From contig CBDDGV010000001.1 of NCBI GenBank assembly GCA_965228005.1, positions 558,001-622,000 on the forward strand: a stretch of DNA of 64,000 bases, given 5' to 3'. The stretch's first letter is position 1; each line of letters opens with the position of its first letter. Position numbers and translations under genes: made by a program. Below the pieces are notes generated by a model that made no database searches, was not told where the DNA came from, and was given only the letters and a program-made list of their open reading frames with translations. The stretch comes from JBCCXZ01 sp965228005. GTDB lineage: Bacteria; Planctomycetota; Planctomycetia; Pirellulales; Lacipirellulaceae. Shown here one piece after another: positions 8,867 to 15,743 of this stretch.

Positions 8867-9103
8867 CTACTCCGACGTTTCCTCTATGTGAATGCACTGA
8901 TTTGGACAGAACTCAACGCACCAGCGGATTACTGACTCGTGACTCGAATAGTACTTCTCGGCATCCGCTCTAATCGTAGTAGTTCCACGGTCGCTGCGAT
9001 GCTGGAAGACTTCCGGGCACTTCAAAGTGCAACACTCGTGTGCCCAGCATTCGTCCTCCTTGATCCACACTCTTGTGATGGTTCCCATCGAAGGTCTACC
9101 CAC
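8867..9103 (-). CDS. Single-cluster ferredoxin with C-x2-H-x2-C motif
   Basis: A 78-residue protein read against the head genes, in the 324-base gap between the 8251 gene and the next plus-strand gene. It aligns with small bacterial ferredoxins: IKEDEC19-WA-H22-EC-C25-TLK-C29-PEVF near the N-terminus and FC66-PNQC-IHIEE at the C-terminus. The second cluster ligand is His instead of Cys, the variant known in mycobacterial P450-associated ferredoxins and comparable to Asp14 of the Pyrococcus protein. The GTG at 9103 and an ATG at 9088 are both possible starts, and neither has a strong ribosome-binding site. It is probably cargo (a moron) brought by the element. Confidence 0.7.
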   Translation of the reverse strand: MGRPSMGTITRVWIKEDECWAHECCTLKCPEVFQHRSDRGTTTIRADAEKYYSSHESVIRWCVEFCPNQCIHIEETSE

Positions 9104-9132
9104 GGTTCGGTTGGGGGATAGGAGCTATAAGC

Positions 9133-9375
9133 ATGTTCTCACGCCGCAAACCGAATAACAAGATTGAGCGACAGCTACGCAAACGAGTGGACGAACTCGA
9201 ACAACAAAACGAGGCCAAAGACCGGATCATCGCTACCCAGCAAGTAGAGCTTGATTCCCTTGCCGCGGTGGTCGCAAGGGACCGGGAACGGGTCAAGGCA
9301 GAGACGGCAGAGCACGCCCGCAGACGTGCCGAAGCGGAGGGCACCAATGGACCGACTCAGTCTCGCACTAGCTGA
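9133..9375 (+). CDS. Small coiled-coil protein before the portal
   Basis: An 80-residue, highly charged protein with an uninterrupted helix of heptad character from about residue 10 to 70 (RQLRKRVDELEQQNEAKDRI region). It has a good AGGAG ribosome-binding site 12 bases upstream of the ATG, and its end overlaps the portal start by 29 bases in another frame. No family is recognised. A scaffold-like or structural role in head assembly is a guess from context. Confidence 0.6.
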   Translation: MFSRRKPNNKIERQLRKRVDELEQQNEAKDRIIATQQVELDSLAAVVARDRERVKAETAEHARRRAEAEGTNGPTQSRTS

Positions 9376-10699
9376 CGCCGAGCGGATGCACGTTGCGGCC
9401 ACTAAAGCAGTCGGCTCTGCACCGGCGACAACGCTGGCGAGTTCCACGCAGCGGATGGGCCTGGACTACAACCACCTCAACAGCGGCGAGGAGCAGTATC
9501 GGCACTTCCGTGGGTGGTCGTTCGTGGCGATCCGGGCCGTGGCCTCGAAGATCGCCGGGCAAGACGTTTGCGTCGGGAAGGTGCCATCGTCGCCGCGACG
9601 CGGCCGCAAGAGCACGGGCGACTCCCTGGAGCCGCTCGACTCGCATCCGTTCTTGGACGCACTGCAGAACCCGAACCCGTTGCAGGTGCGGTGGAGTTTG
9701 GTCTATAGCACAGTGGCGAGTTTGTTGTTGACCGGGCGTAGCTATTGGTGGACGCCAACCATCGGCGGTCGCATGCAACTCTGGCCTATCCCTTCGCACT
9801 GGATGCGTCCGGGTGATCCGCTTCGAGAGACCTGGATGTTGAGACCCTTCCGTGAAGCCGAAGAGCACACGCTGCCCGGTTCCGAGGTTGTACCGTTTCT
9901 AATGCCCGACCCGAGCGACCCCTTCGGCAGTGTGTCGCCGCTGCAGTCGCAGGCCCATGCCGTCAGCACCGATGAGGAGATTCAGAACGCACAGTTCAGA
10001 GCGTTTCAGAATGGAATCTTCCCGGGGCTCATGGTTCGGGTCGGCAAGCTGCCGGGAATGTTGCCGGACGATCCCGCGAGCAAACCCGTTCTGACTAGCG
10101 ATCAGCGAAACGAGATCACCGAAGCACTGCTCAGCACGCATCACTCGGGACGACGCAACGCACCGCTCATCGTGGACGGCCTTATCGAAGGCGTCGAGAA
10201 GCTCACAAACACGGTCGAAGAGATGGACTTCTTGGACTCGGGCAAACAAACCAAGGCCCGCATCATGCAGGCCTTCGGCGTCAACCCGATCGTGACCGGC
10301 GAGACTGAGAACGCGAACAAAGCTCAGGCCGTGGTAGCCATGCAGCAGTTCTGCGATTCGGTGAATCCGATCGTCGAGCTGATGAGCCAGAGCATCACCC
10401 GCTGGCTGCAACACACGAGCCCCGGGCACGCCGCGTGGATCGAGCCCTGCAAGGCAGACGACCCGGAGCAGCGGTTGGCCGAATGGCGAGCTGCTCGTGC
10501 AGTTGGCGACGTGAGCACGAACGAATTCAGAGCCCACGTATTGAACTTACCGGGAGTCCCGGGCGGCGACGTTCTCCGCGACTCGTTGGGCAACGAGATC
10601 GGCGAGACCGACAAGGGCCTGAACGGTCACGACCGACTGCAAGATTTCAGTAACGGTCACGGCCCACTGCAAGATTTCAGTGGCATCCACGCGGGGTGA
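9347..10699 (+). CDS. Phage portal protein (HK97 family)
   Basis: A 450-residue portal, the dodecameric DNA gate at the head vertex. Recognisable blocks are GWSFVAIRAVASKIAGQ near residue 55, HPFLDALQNPNP, SLVYSTVASLLLTGRSYWW, LWPIPSHWMRP, then the clip/stem-like AQFRAFQNGIFPGLMVRV and the tail-proximal EEMDFLDSGKQTKARIMQAFGVNP. The ATG at 9347 has AGGGC/GGAGG spacing and fits the family start. After the portal core, residues about 370-425 (DDPEQRLAEWRAARAVGD region) form a short module that is repeated in the next gene, and residues about 426-445 hold a ten-residue tandem repeat. Confidence 0.9.
   Translation: MDRLSLALADAERMHVAATKAVGSAPATTLASSTQRMGLDYNHLNSGEEQYRHFRGWSFVAIRAVASKIAGQDVCVGKVPSSPRRGRKSTGDSLEPLDSHPFLDALQNPNPLQVRWSLVYSTVASLLLTGRSYWWTPTIGGRMQLWPIPSHWMRPGDPLRETWMLRPFREAEEHTLPGSEVVPFLMPDPSDPFGSVSPLQSQAHAVSTDEEIQNAQFRAFQNGIFPGLMVRVGKLPGMLPDDPASKPVLTSDQRNEITEALLSTHHSGRRNAPLIVDGLIEGVEKLTNTVEEMDFLDSGKQTKARIMQAFGVNPIVTGETENANKAQAVVAMQQFCDSVNPIVELMSQSITRWLQHTSPGHAAWIEPCKADDPEQRLAEWRAARAVGDVSTNEFRAHVLNLPGVPGGDVLRDSLGNEIGETDKGLNGHDRLQDFSNGHGPLQDFSGIHAG
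10622..10681 (+). repeat. Two 30-bp tandem repeats at the portal 3' end
   Basis: Two 30-base units (10622-10651 and 10652-10681) differ at two positions and encode NGHDRLQDFS and NGHGPLQDFS in the portal C-terminus. Each unit contains the core ACTGCAAGATTTCAGT, which is also present at 5016-5031 in the packaging module. The repeats lie right at the boundary with the chimeric gene, suggesting a recombination-prone site. Confidence 0.8.
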
Positions 10700-11025
10700 C
10701 GATGTCCGACCCCAGAGCACATTGGCTCAAACAGCACGGCCGCAGTGAGCAGAGCTTCGCACGGGCACTGCAGCGGCACTTCTCCGATCAAGCCGAACGG
10801 ATCGCCAACGTCGTTGCCGACTTCGGTACGATCGGCCCTGATCAGACGGCGGCGGTCTTCCGGGCCGCAGACGACCCCGAGCAGAAGCTTGCTGAGTGGA
10901 AAGCCGCTCGGGCCAACGGCGACGTGACCCCCAACGAGTTCCGCCGCACCGTACTGAATCTCGCCGATGTAGCTGGAGGAGACGAGTTTAGGGATTCCCT
11001 CGGCAAATCTATTCGACAACCATGA
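10696..11025 (+). CDS. Chimera of MuF N-terminus and portal C-terminus
   Basis: A 109-residue product whose GTG overlaps the portal TGA (GTGA); an ATG lies at 10702. Residues about 8-53 (WLKQHGRSEQSFARALQR and onward to PDQTAAVFR) match the N-terminus of the MuF protein at 12485. From about residue 54 (DDPEQKLAEWKAARANGD onward to FRDSLG) it matches the portal C-terminus. It therefore looks like the scar of a portal-MuF tandem duplication followed by an internal deletion. Whether the product works is unknown; it stays in frame with intact coupling to portal. Confidence 0.75.
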   Translation: MTMSDPRAHWLKQHGRSEQSFARALQRHFSDQAERIANVVADFGTIGPDQTAAVFRAADDPEQKLAEWKAARANGDVTPNEFRRTVLNLADVAGGDEFRDSLGKSIRQP

Positions 11026-11059
11026 GTTCAGATTCGACGACAGGAGCGAAGGAATTGCC

Positions 11060-11557
11060 ATGAGCGAAGGAAAACCAAGAAGGGTCACACTTCTTCAGTT
11101 GGTTTTGCCAGTAGTGCTTCTAGGTGCACTACTGAAGTTCACGCAGAACCCATCGCCACGCTACTGGCACCAACCCGACTCATCGCAGCGGTCATCGGTC
11201 GACGCTGCTTCAACAGAGGTGCCCCCTGATCTCGGCTCGAAGTTCGAGTTAGTCGGCTACTTCTCGAATGGGAAAGTGTTTCGAGGTTTAACCTACTGTG
11301 TGACCGACCCGAACATGCAGAATATCCAAGACTTCTGCCGAGACGAGAGGGAAAGGCACTCACAAGTACTTCTCATCAAGATTCACTTCTTCGACAGTTG
11401 GGAACATACGCCGGATGTGAGTGAGGAGTACTTCTTCCCGGACTCTTGTCAGCCTTATCTCGTTGCCGACTACTTTTCTAGGTCACTCAACGACAAGGGA
11501 GAAGGGCTGCAGTTCCACAAGAGCATTCCGGATCGGCCTATTCAATCAGGTAAATGA
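11060..11557 (+). CDS. Hypothetical protein with one N-terminal membrane segment
   Basis: A 165-residue protein with a basic start and a hydrophobic stretch at about residues 11-28 (LLQLVLPVVLLGALLKF), consistent with a signal anchor, then a soluble outer domain. No family is recognised. It lies in the cassette inserted between the portal/chimera and the MuF gene, back-to-back in convergent orientation with the Abi-alpha-like gene. It may be a partner of that gene or independent cargo. GGAGCGAAGG upstream of the ATG is a usable ribosome-binding site. Confidence 0.6.
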   Translation: MSEGKPRRVTLLQLVLPVVLLGALLKFTQNPSPRYWHQPDSSQRSSVDAASTEVPPDLGSKFELVGYFSNGKVFRGLTYCVTDPNMQNIQDFCRDERERHSQVLLIKIHFFDSWEHTPDVSEEYFFPDSCQPYLVADYFSRSLNDKGEGLQFHKSIPDRPIQSGK

Positions 11558-11582
11558 CCGACCCCGAGATGGGGTGGCCAAT

Positions 11583-12377
11583 CTACGCACCTTCCGCCGG
11601 CAGTGGACGACAACAGGCTTGCCGAAACGCTTTTCCGAAACGGGTGAGACCAATTTGGTTAAGACTGGACCTCGTGAGAGGATCGTCCGCTAAATCGTCA
11701 ATGAAGGGACGGAGTGCTGTAATTAGGTCAGTAGTCTCCGCAGTCTTCCACTCAGAGTTTTCTGTGCCATCCGGTAGTCCGACGAATGCCTCTCTTGCCG
11801 CATTCATTCTCTCCTGACGCTCATTGTCTTCTCTCCATGAATCTGGAGCCACCTCTGCGATTCCAAGACGAACTAGATTCGATGCGTCAAACATAGTATT
11901 CGTGCCCGGTTGAACGTATGTACTTCCTCGTGCGTGAACGACCGGAAGCTTAGGAAGAAAGTGGGCGTCTTCGGGAGTCATCTGTGAAAGGACCGATGCA
12001 AACCCAGGGTGTACTGAGTCTGAGGTTTCCCTATCACCAGCCGCTGCAAGCAAGCTGGCAAACATTTCCTGCAGCTCCTCTTCGTCCAACGCGAATACGA
12101 CTTCGCGGAGTACTTGAGATGCAATCCGCAGTGGTGGAGGCTGGCGTTGCTCTAGCGGGATACTCTCGAAATGTGCGTTTACGCGATCTCGAAAGTGCTC
12201 CAGATTGTGATTCACGTAGTCCAAGGGTATCCCAAGCAGATTCTCCACCATCCTGAATACGTTAGATGTAAGCTCTACCGGGTGCTTCACCAACGGGCGA
12301 AGGTCTTCGTAGAACTGCTTCCCAACGACGAGTTGTCCGCTAGTCGGGTTTATCTCGAATTCGGTGTTGTCGGACAT
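11583..12377 (-). CDS. DUF4393 / Abi-alpha family protein, candidate phage defence
   Basis: A 264-residue soluble protein on the minus strand inside the head module. The DUF4393 (Abi_alpha) pattern is visible: an IPPL-like PPPLRIASQVLREVVFALDEEELQEMFASLL core at about 80-110, then SVHPGFASVLSQMTPEDAHFL at 121-141, and the family-typical end LTRFGKAFRQAC. Members are annotated as abortive infection proteins. Being cargo in a phage satellite, it could protect the host or the satellite from competing phages. Biochemical mechanism is not known to me. It converges with the 11060 gene, with 25 bases between stops. Confidence 0.72.
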   Translation of the reverse strand: MSDNTEFEINPTSGQLVVGKQFYEDLRPLVKHPVELTSNVFRMVENLLGIPLDYVNHNLEHFRDRVNAHFESIPLEQRQPPPLRIASQVLREVVFALDEEELQEMFASLLAAAGDRETSDSVHPGFASVLSQMTPEDAHFLPKLPVVHARGSTYVQPGTNTMFDASNLVRLGIAEVAPDSWREDNERQERMNAAREAFVGLPDGTENSEWKTAETTDLITALRPFIDDLADDPLTRSSLNQIGLTRFGKAFRQACCRPLPAEGA

Positions 12378-12484
12378 TGATGCGGTCCATTACCTGTTTA
12401 GGGGCCAGTCGAGTGCACGGAGCGAAAGGCACAAGCACTAAGTGCTAGCATACAGCGTTGCCTGCCATCCTGCGTAGTCATGCC

Positions 12485-13327
12485 ATGAACGATGCGACCT
12501 CCAGCGATCGATCGGCTGGCTGGCTCAAGCAGCACAGCAGCAGCGAGCAGAGCTTCGCCCGGGCTCTCAGAAGGTACTTCTCCGATCAGGCTGCACGCAT
12601 CGCCGATGCCGTCGCCGACTTCGGAGCGATCGGGCCGGACCAGACGGCTGCAGTCTTCCGCCCCGATGACGAACATGGGCTTCTGCTGCCCGTTGTGCGT
12701 CGTAATGTCGGCGGCCTGATGATCAGAGGGGCGACCGACGAACTCGAAGTCCTGGACGACCTGAGGGCCCCAGAGAAGACGCCAGACGGCCCCGCCGACG
12801 ACCCGGGTGAACTTGATCGCCTTCTTGCTGAGGAACTCTCTGGTGTGCCAGAGACGACCCGCCTGAGGATTCGGTCGAATCTGGAGGAATTGGCCGAGCA
12901 GGACTACTGGCGACAGATTCAAGACGAGACCGAAGCCGATCTCGTCGGCATCATCCGAGACAGCATCGAAGCTGGTCACACGCCCCATACGATGAGCGTT
13001 GCGATCCGGGATCAGCTCGGCGGCTTCGAGGCTCGGAGGCGGGCCATGAAGATCGCCCGAACCGAAACCACCGGGGCACTCAACGCGGGCCACCTTGCGA
13101 TGATGGAGGAGCTAGACGGGAGCGGTCTGCTTGCCGGCAAAAAGTGGTTGGCGATCTCAGACCGGCGTCTCCGGCAGACTCACGCGGACCTGAACGGGAG
13201 CGTCGTGGCGGTGCGGGGCGACTTCTCGGTGGGCGGCTCGTTGGCTCCGCACCCGGGGCACTGGAGCTTGCCGGCTCGGGAGCGGATCAACTGCCGGTGT
13301 GTCGTGACCAGCGTCGTCCAGGTCTGA
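12485..13327 (+). CDS. MuF-type head morphogenesis protein
   Basis: A 280-residue protein related to phage Mu F / SPP1 gp7 minor head proteins, which bind the portal and act in head assembly or DNA ejection. The family signature fills residues about 190-278: ARTETTGALNAGH, then KKWLAISDRRLRQTHADLNG, and the final P..ERINCRC motif. The first 60 residues form a helical module shared with the chimeric gene at 10696. I chose ATG 12485 over an earlier in-frame GTG because the similarity to the chimera begins there. It is the last gene before attR. Confidence 0.85.
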   Translation: MNDATSSDRSAGWLKQHSSSEQSFARALRRYFSDQAARIADAVADFGAIGPDQTAAVFRPDDEHGLLLPVVRRNVGGLMIRGATDELEVLDDLRAPEKTPDGPADDPGELDRLLAEELSGVPETTRLRIRSNLEELAEQDYWRQIQDETEADLVGIIRDSIEAGHTPHTMSVAIRDQLGGFEARRRAMKIARTETTGALNAGHLAMMEELDGSGLLAGKKWLAISDRRLRQTHADLNGSVVAVRGDFSVGGSLAPHPGHWSLPARERINCRCVVTSVVQV

Positions 13328-13357
13328 CCGGAGGAGAGGGTGCAGCCGAGAATCGGC

Positions 13358-13374
13358 GGGTGTCACTGACACCC
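13358..13374. repeat. GGGTGTCA/TGACACCC palindrome near attR
   Basis: An eight-base inverted repeat with a one-base centre, made of the same motif as the cluster at 83-170 and the pair at 4425. It lies about 130 bases inside attR. No gene is visible from 13328 to the att site. Presence at both ends fits integrase or excision-factor binding. Confidence 0.6.
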
Positions 13375-13493
13375 GAACGACCGTATTTGAGCCGAAACCA
13401 CGGGTAATCGCCAAGCAGGCGAGAAAACCCCAAGCCAAGAAATAGCCTGGAATTAAAGGCGTTTTCGGCGATCCAGAAAAGTCGCTGAGGCCC

Positions 13494-13534
13494 GATTATG
13501 AGTCCCCTGCTCTAACCAACTGAGCTACCGGGCC
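13494..13534 (-). pseudogene. attR: truncated tRNA 5' half with CAU anticodon
   Basis: On the minus strand from 13534 the sequence gives acceptor strand, D-arm, and anticodon arm GGGGA-CTCATAA-TC, then departs from tRNA structure (GGGCCTC follows where the pairing strand should continue). The anticodon is CAU, so the parent is tRNA-Met or the tRNA-Ile2 type. Bases 13508-13534 are identical to 1-27. The shared core may extend to about 13494 because the anticodon loop is still present. This copy keeps the native chromosomal 5' flank but lacks the 3' half. Confidence 0.8.
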
Positions 13535-13921
13535 TGGAAAGCTCTTCGAGCAACCGCCGCATCGGTCGCAGCGTCGCTGCTTTTTCAGTGACCGACGTTC
13601 GGTCTTGCCTCAACCCCATTCTCTCGCGTCCGTCTACGCCCGCAAGCCGCGTACCGCAGAGCCGGTCAGATTATCGAGAGTGTCCCGCCCCCTCCGAGGC
13701 CGAGCGGCGCACTGCTGCCCCCCAAAGAGCTCTGACCCCGCAATAAGAGCGTTGGGGACTCGAGGGCAAACCTTCCCGGGTGGTCCAACGGCCCGTAGCA
13801 TCAGACGCTCAGCGACCTGAGCCGCCGTCAGCTAGACGCCCCTTCCGATCGACTAGTATTCTGCGTTGGATTCGACGACCGCAATCGTATGCACCAAGAA
13901 CCAACCCGACTGAAAAGTTAA
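13535..13921. other. Intergenic region between attR and the DUF5690 gene
   Basis: No convincing gene. It should contain the native promoter of the interrupted tRNA on the minus strand, but I see no clear hexamers. A small GCAGC-GTC-GCTGC hairpin followed by five Ts at 13568-13585 and an adjacent GACCGA/TCGGTC inverted repeat at 13590-13604 are visible on the plus strand. Confidence 0.5.
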
Positions 13922-15271
13922 CTGAGCCGCTGCCACCCCGCGGTCTTTAGCGCCTACGCGATTGCGGTCGCGTTCCTGGTCTACTTCTGCATGCACGCGT
14001 TCCGCAAGCCGTTCGCGGCGGGGACCTACGACGGCCTCTCCCTGTTCGGCGGCAGCATCGACCTGAAGACGGCGTTTGTGATCTCGCAGATCCTCGGCTA
14101 CGGCCTCTCCAAGTACCTGCGAGTGAAGTTCTGCCCGGAAGTCTCCCGCGCCCGCCGGGCGCTGCTGCTTTTCGGCTTGGTGATGCTCGCCCAAGCAGCG
14201 ATGATCGCCTTCTCCGTCCTGCCGAACGACTGGAAGGTCGTGGCGACATTCTTCAACGGCATGCCCCTCGGGATGATCTGGGGCCTGGTCGTGTGGTTCC
14301 TCGAGTGCCGACGAACCTCCGAGTTCCTGCTCGCCGGACTGAGCTGTTCGTTCATCATCGCCAGCGGCGTGATCAAGGGCATCAGCGTAGCCATGATGGA
14401 AGGGCAACCGCTCTTCGGTCCTTGGCTGCCGCTGACGCTGCCTCCCGTCCCGGAGTTCTGGATGCCGGCGGCCGTTTGGGCCCTCTTCACACCGCCGTTC
14501 GCATTGGTTGTGTGGATGCTCGATCAACTACCTGACCCCAACGCCGAAGACGTGCGACTGCGTTCGGAGAGGCGGACCATGTCGGTGGGTGAGCGGATCG
14601 CGTTCGTTAAGCAATACCTCCAGGGGCTGCTCGCGCTGGTGGTCGCCTACGCCATGCTGACCGCCTTCCGTGACTTCCGCGACAACTACACCGTCGACGT
14701 GCTGAAAGAGATGCAAGTCGACGCCGACCAGATCGCCGGAGCGATCACCGGCATGGAGGCGAAGATCGCCTTCGGAGTGCTCGCCGTGATGGCCGCTATT
14801 TACTTCATCCGCAACAACAACCGGGCACTCCTAGTCATCTTGGCCGTGACGGGAGGCGGCTTGCTGCTGATGGGCGCCGCCACTTTCCTCAGTCAACGCG
14901 GCGTCATCGACGCCTACCGCTGGCTGATGCTGCTCGGGCTCGGCGCTTACCTCGCCTACGTGCCCTACAACACCGTCCTCTTCGACCGTTTCATGGCCTC
15001 CACCCGCGCCGTCGGCACGGCGGTGTTCGCGATCTACGTCGCCGACGCCCTGGGCTACACGGGCAGCGTTGCGGTCTTGCTCTTCAGCGATCTGGCCGTC
15101 GGCGACCTGTCGCGGCTCAGATTCCTGGAAGGCTTCTCCTACGTGGTCTCCATCGGCGGAGCGGGCTTGATCGGATACTCCGCGATCTACCTGACAGGAG
15201 TCAAGCCGGCCAACAACCCGTCCCTGGAATCCGCAACCGAAGAGGCAGAGCCCCTCCCGGAAGCTCCTTAG
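13922..15271 (+). CDS. DUF5690 family membrane protein (MFS-like)
   Basis: A polytopic membrane protein of the DUF5690 family, related to MFS permeases, substrate unknown. The family hallmark YFCMHAFRKPF is near the N-terminus, and about ten to twelve hydrophobic segments follow. The start is a problem. The first membrane segment (SAYAIAVAFLVYFC) lies upstream of the first ATG (13991), so translation must begin earlier, but a TAA at 13919 closes the frame. CTG at 13922 would give 449 residues with a family-like MSRCHPAVFSAYAI start. An ATG at 13889 is in frame beyond the TAA, so a recent nonsense change is the alternative. Confidence 0.8.
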   Translation: MSRCHPAVFSAYAIAVAFLVYFCMHAFRKPFAAGTYDGLSLFGGSIDLKTAFVISQILGYGLSKYLRVKFCPEVSRARRALLLFGLVMLAQAAMIAFSVLPNDWKVVATFFNGMPLGMIWGLVVWFLECRRTSEFLLAGLSCSFIIASGVIKGISVAMMEGQPLFGPWLPLTLPPVPEFWMPAAVWALFTPPFALVVWMLDQLPDPNAEDVRLRSERRTMSVGERIAFVKQYLQGLLALVVAYAMLTAFRDFRDNYTVDVLKEMQVDADQIAGAITGMEAKIAFGVLAVMAAIYFIRNNNRALLVILAVTGGGLLLMGAATFLSQRGVIDAYRWLMLLGLGAYLAYVPYNTVLFDRFMASTRAVGTAVFAIYVADALGYTGSVAVLLFSDLAVGDLSRLRFLEGFSYVVSIGGAGLIGYSAIYLTGVKPANNPSLESATEEAEPLPEAP

Positions 15272-15459
15272 AGCAGGCTCGGTTTCGTTGGCTACGGGAC
15301 GGGAGAAGACTGTGAAAGCCCGAATCTTGGGCATCACGAGGATCGGCCTGCCCCCGATAGAGGAAGGGAGCAGCAAGAGCGGATCTTGTAAGACAGGCAG
15401 CTTCCGTAGAGGACTGCCCGTTCGCAGAACTACCGGGCGACATCCTGCAAGAGAATTAG

Positions 15460-15532
15460 TGGTCAGGGCCGGGATCGAACCGGCGACACCGGCATTTTCA
15501 GTGCCGTGCTCTACCAACTGAGCTACCTGACC
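15460..15532 (-). tRNA. tRNA-Phe (GAA)
   Basis: Read from 15532: acceptor GGTCAGG, D-arm GCTC..GAGC, anticodon arm CGGCA-CTGAAAA-TGCCG with anticodon GAA, T-arm GCCGG-TTCGATC-CCGGC, acceptor CCTGACC and discriminator A at 15460. All four stems pair fully. The CCA end is not encoded. Confidence 0.97.
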
Positions 15533-15621
15533 TGTCGAGCCCCCCAGTTTGCGTCGTCGCGCGACGGCTTGCAAGGGGCCCGCAAACGATCGGACTGCGG
15601 CCGCGACCGACGCATGCCAAG

Positions 15622-15684
15622 AAAAAAACCGCCCTCGCCAGCCGGGGTTCGTCGGAAACGAACTCCCGGTCAGTTCCGGGCGGT
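15622..15684 (-). terminator. Rho-independent terminator of the HU gene
   Basis: On the minus strand, ACCGCCC (15684-15678) pairs with GGGCGGT (15634-15628) around an inner GC-rich stem, followed by a run of seven Ts at 15628-15622. It lies about 60 bases after the HU stop and before tRNA-Phe on the same strand. Confidence 0.85.
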
Positions 15685-15743
15685 CTTGGTCCTTTGCAGC
15701 AGCGGCGTGAAGCCGTCCGCTCACAGCCGGTATTCGGCTGGAA

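Larger units (their letters stand above)
1..13534. mobile_element. Integrated capsid-encoding phage satellite-like element in a tRNA gene
   Basis: The element lies between two copies of a tRNA 5' half, at 1-27 and 13508-13534, which act as attL and attR. It starts with a tyrosine integrase next to one end and contains an AlpA-like regulator, an SF3 helicase, a small-terminase candidate, terminase large subunit, HK97-type capsid, portal and MuF head protein. I see no tail, tape-measure, holin, endolysin or CI-like repressor gene, and no room for them. At about 13.5 kb it matches the size and content of capsid-forming phage-inducible islands, which make their own heads and take tails from a helper phage. 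A decayed prophage that lost its tail module is the main alternative. The codon use is visibly less GC-biased than in the chromosomal genes to the right. Confidence 0.8.

Noticed and set aside
10622..10681. Start of a CRISPR-like repeat array
   Set aside because: Only two direct 30-bp units with no spacers, in the portal reading frame. No CRISPR array or cas gene is seen in the window.
1..13534. Complete temperate prophage
   Set aside because: No tail, tape-measure, lysis or repressor gene can be found, and the space between att sites is otherwise filled.
13605..13820. A 71-codon plus-strand frame between attR and the DUF5690 gene
   Set aside because: Arg/Ser/Pro-rich composition with no motif or ribosome-binding site, in a region expected to hold the tRNA promoter.
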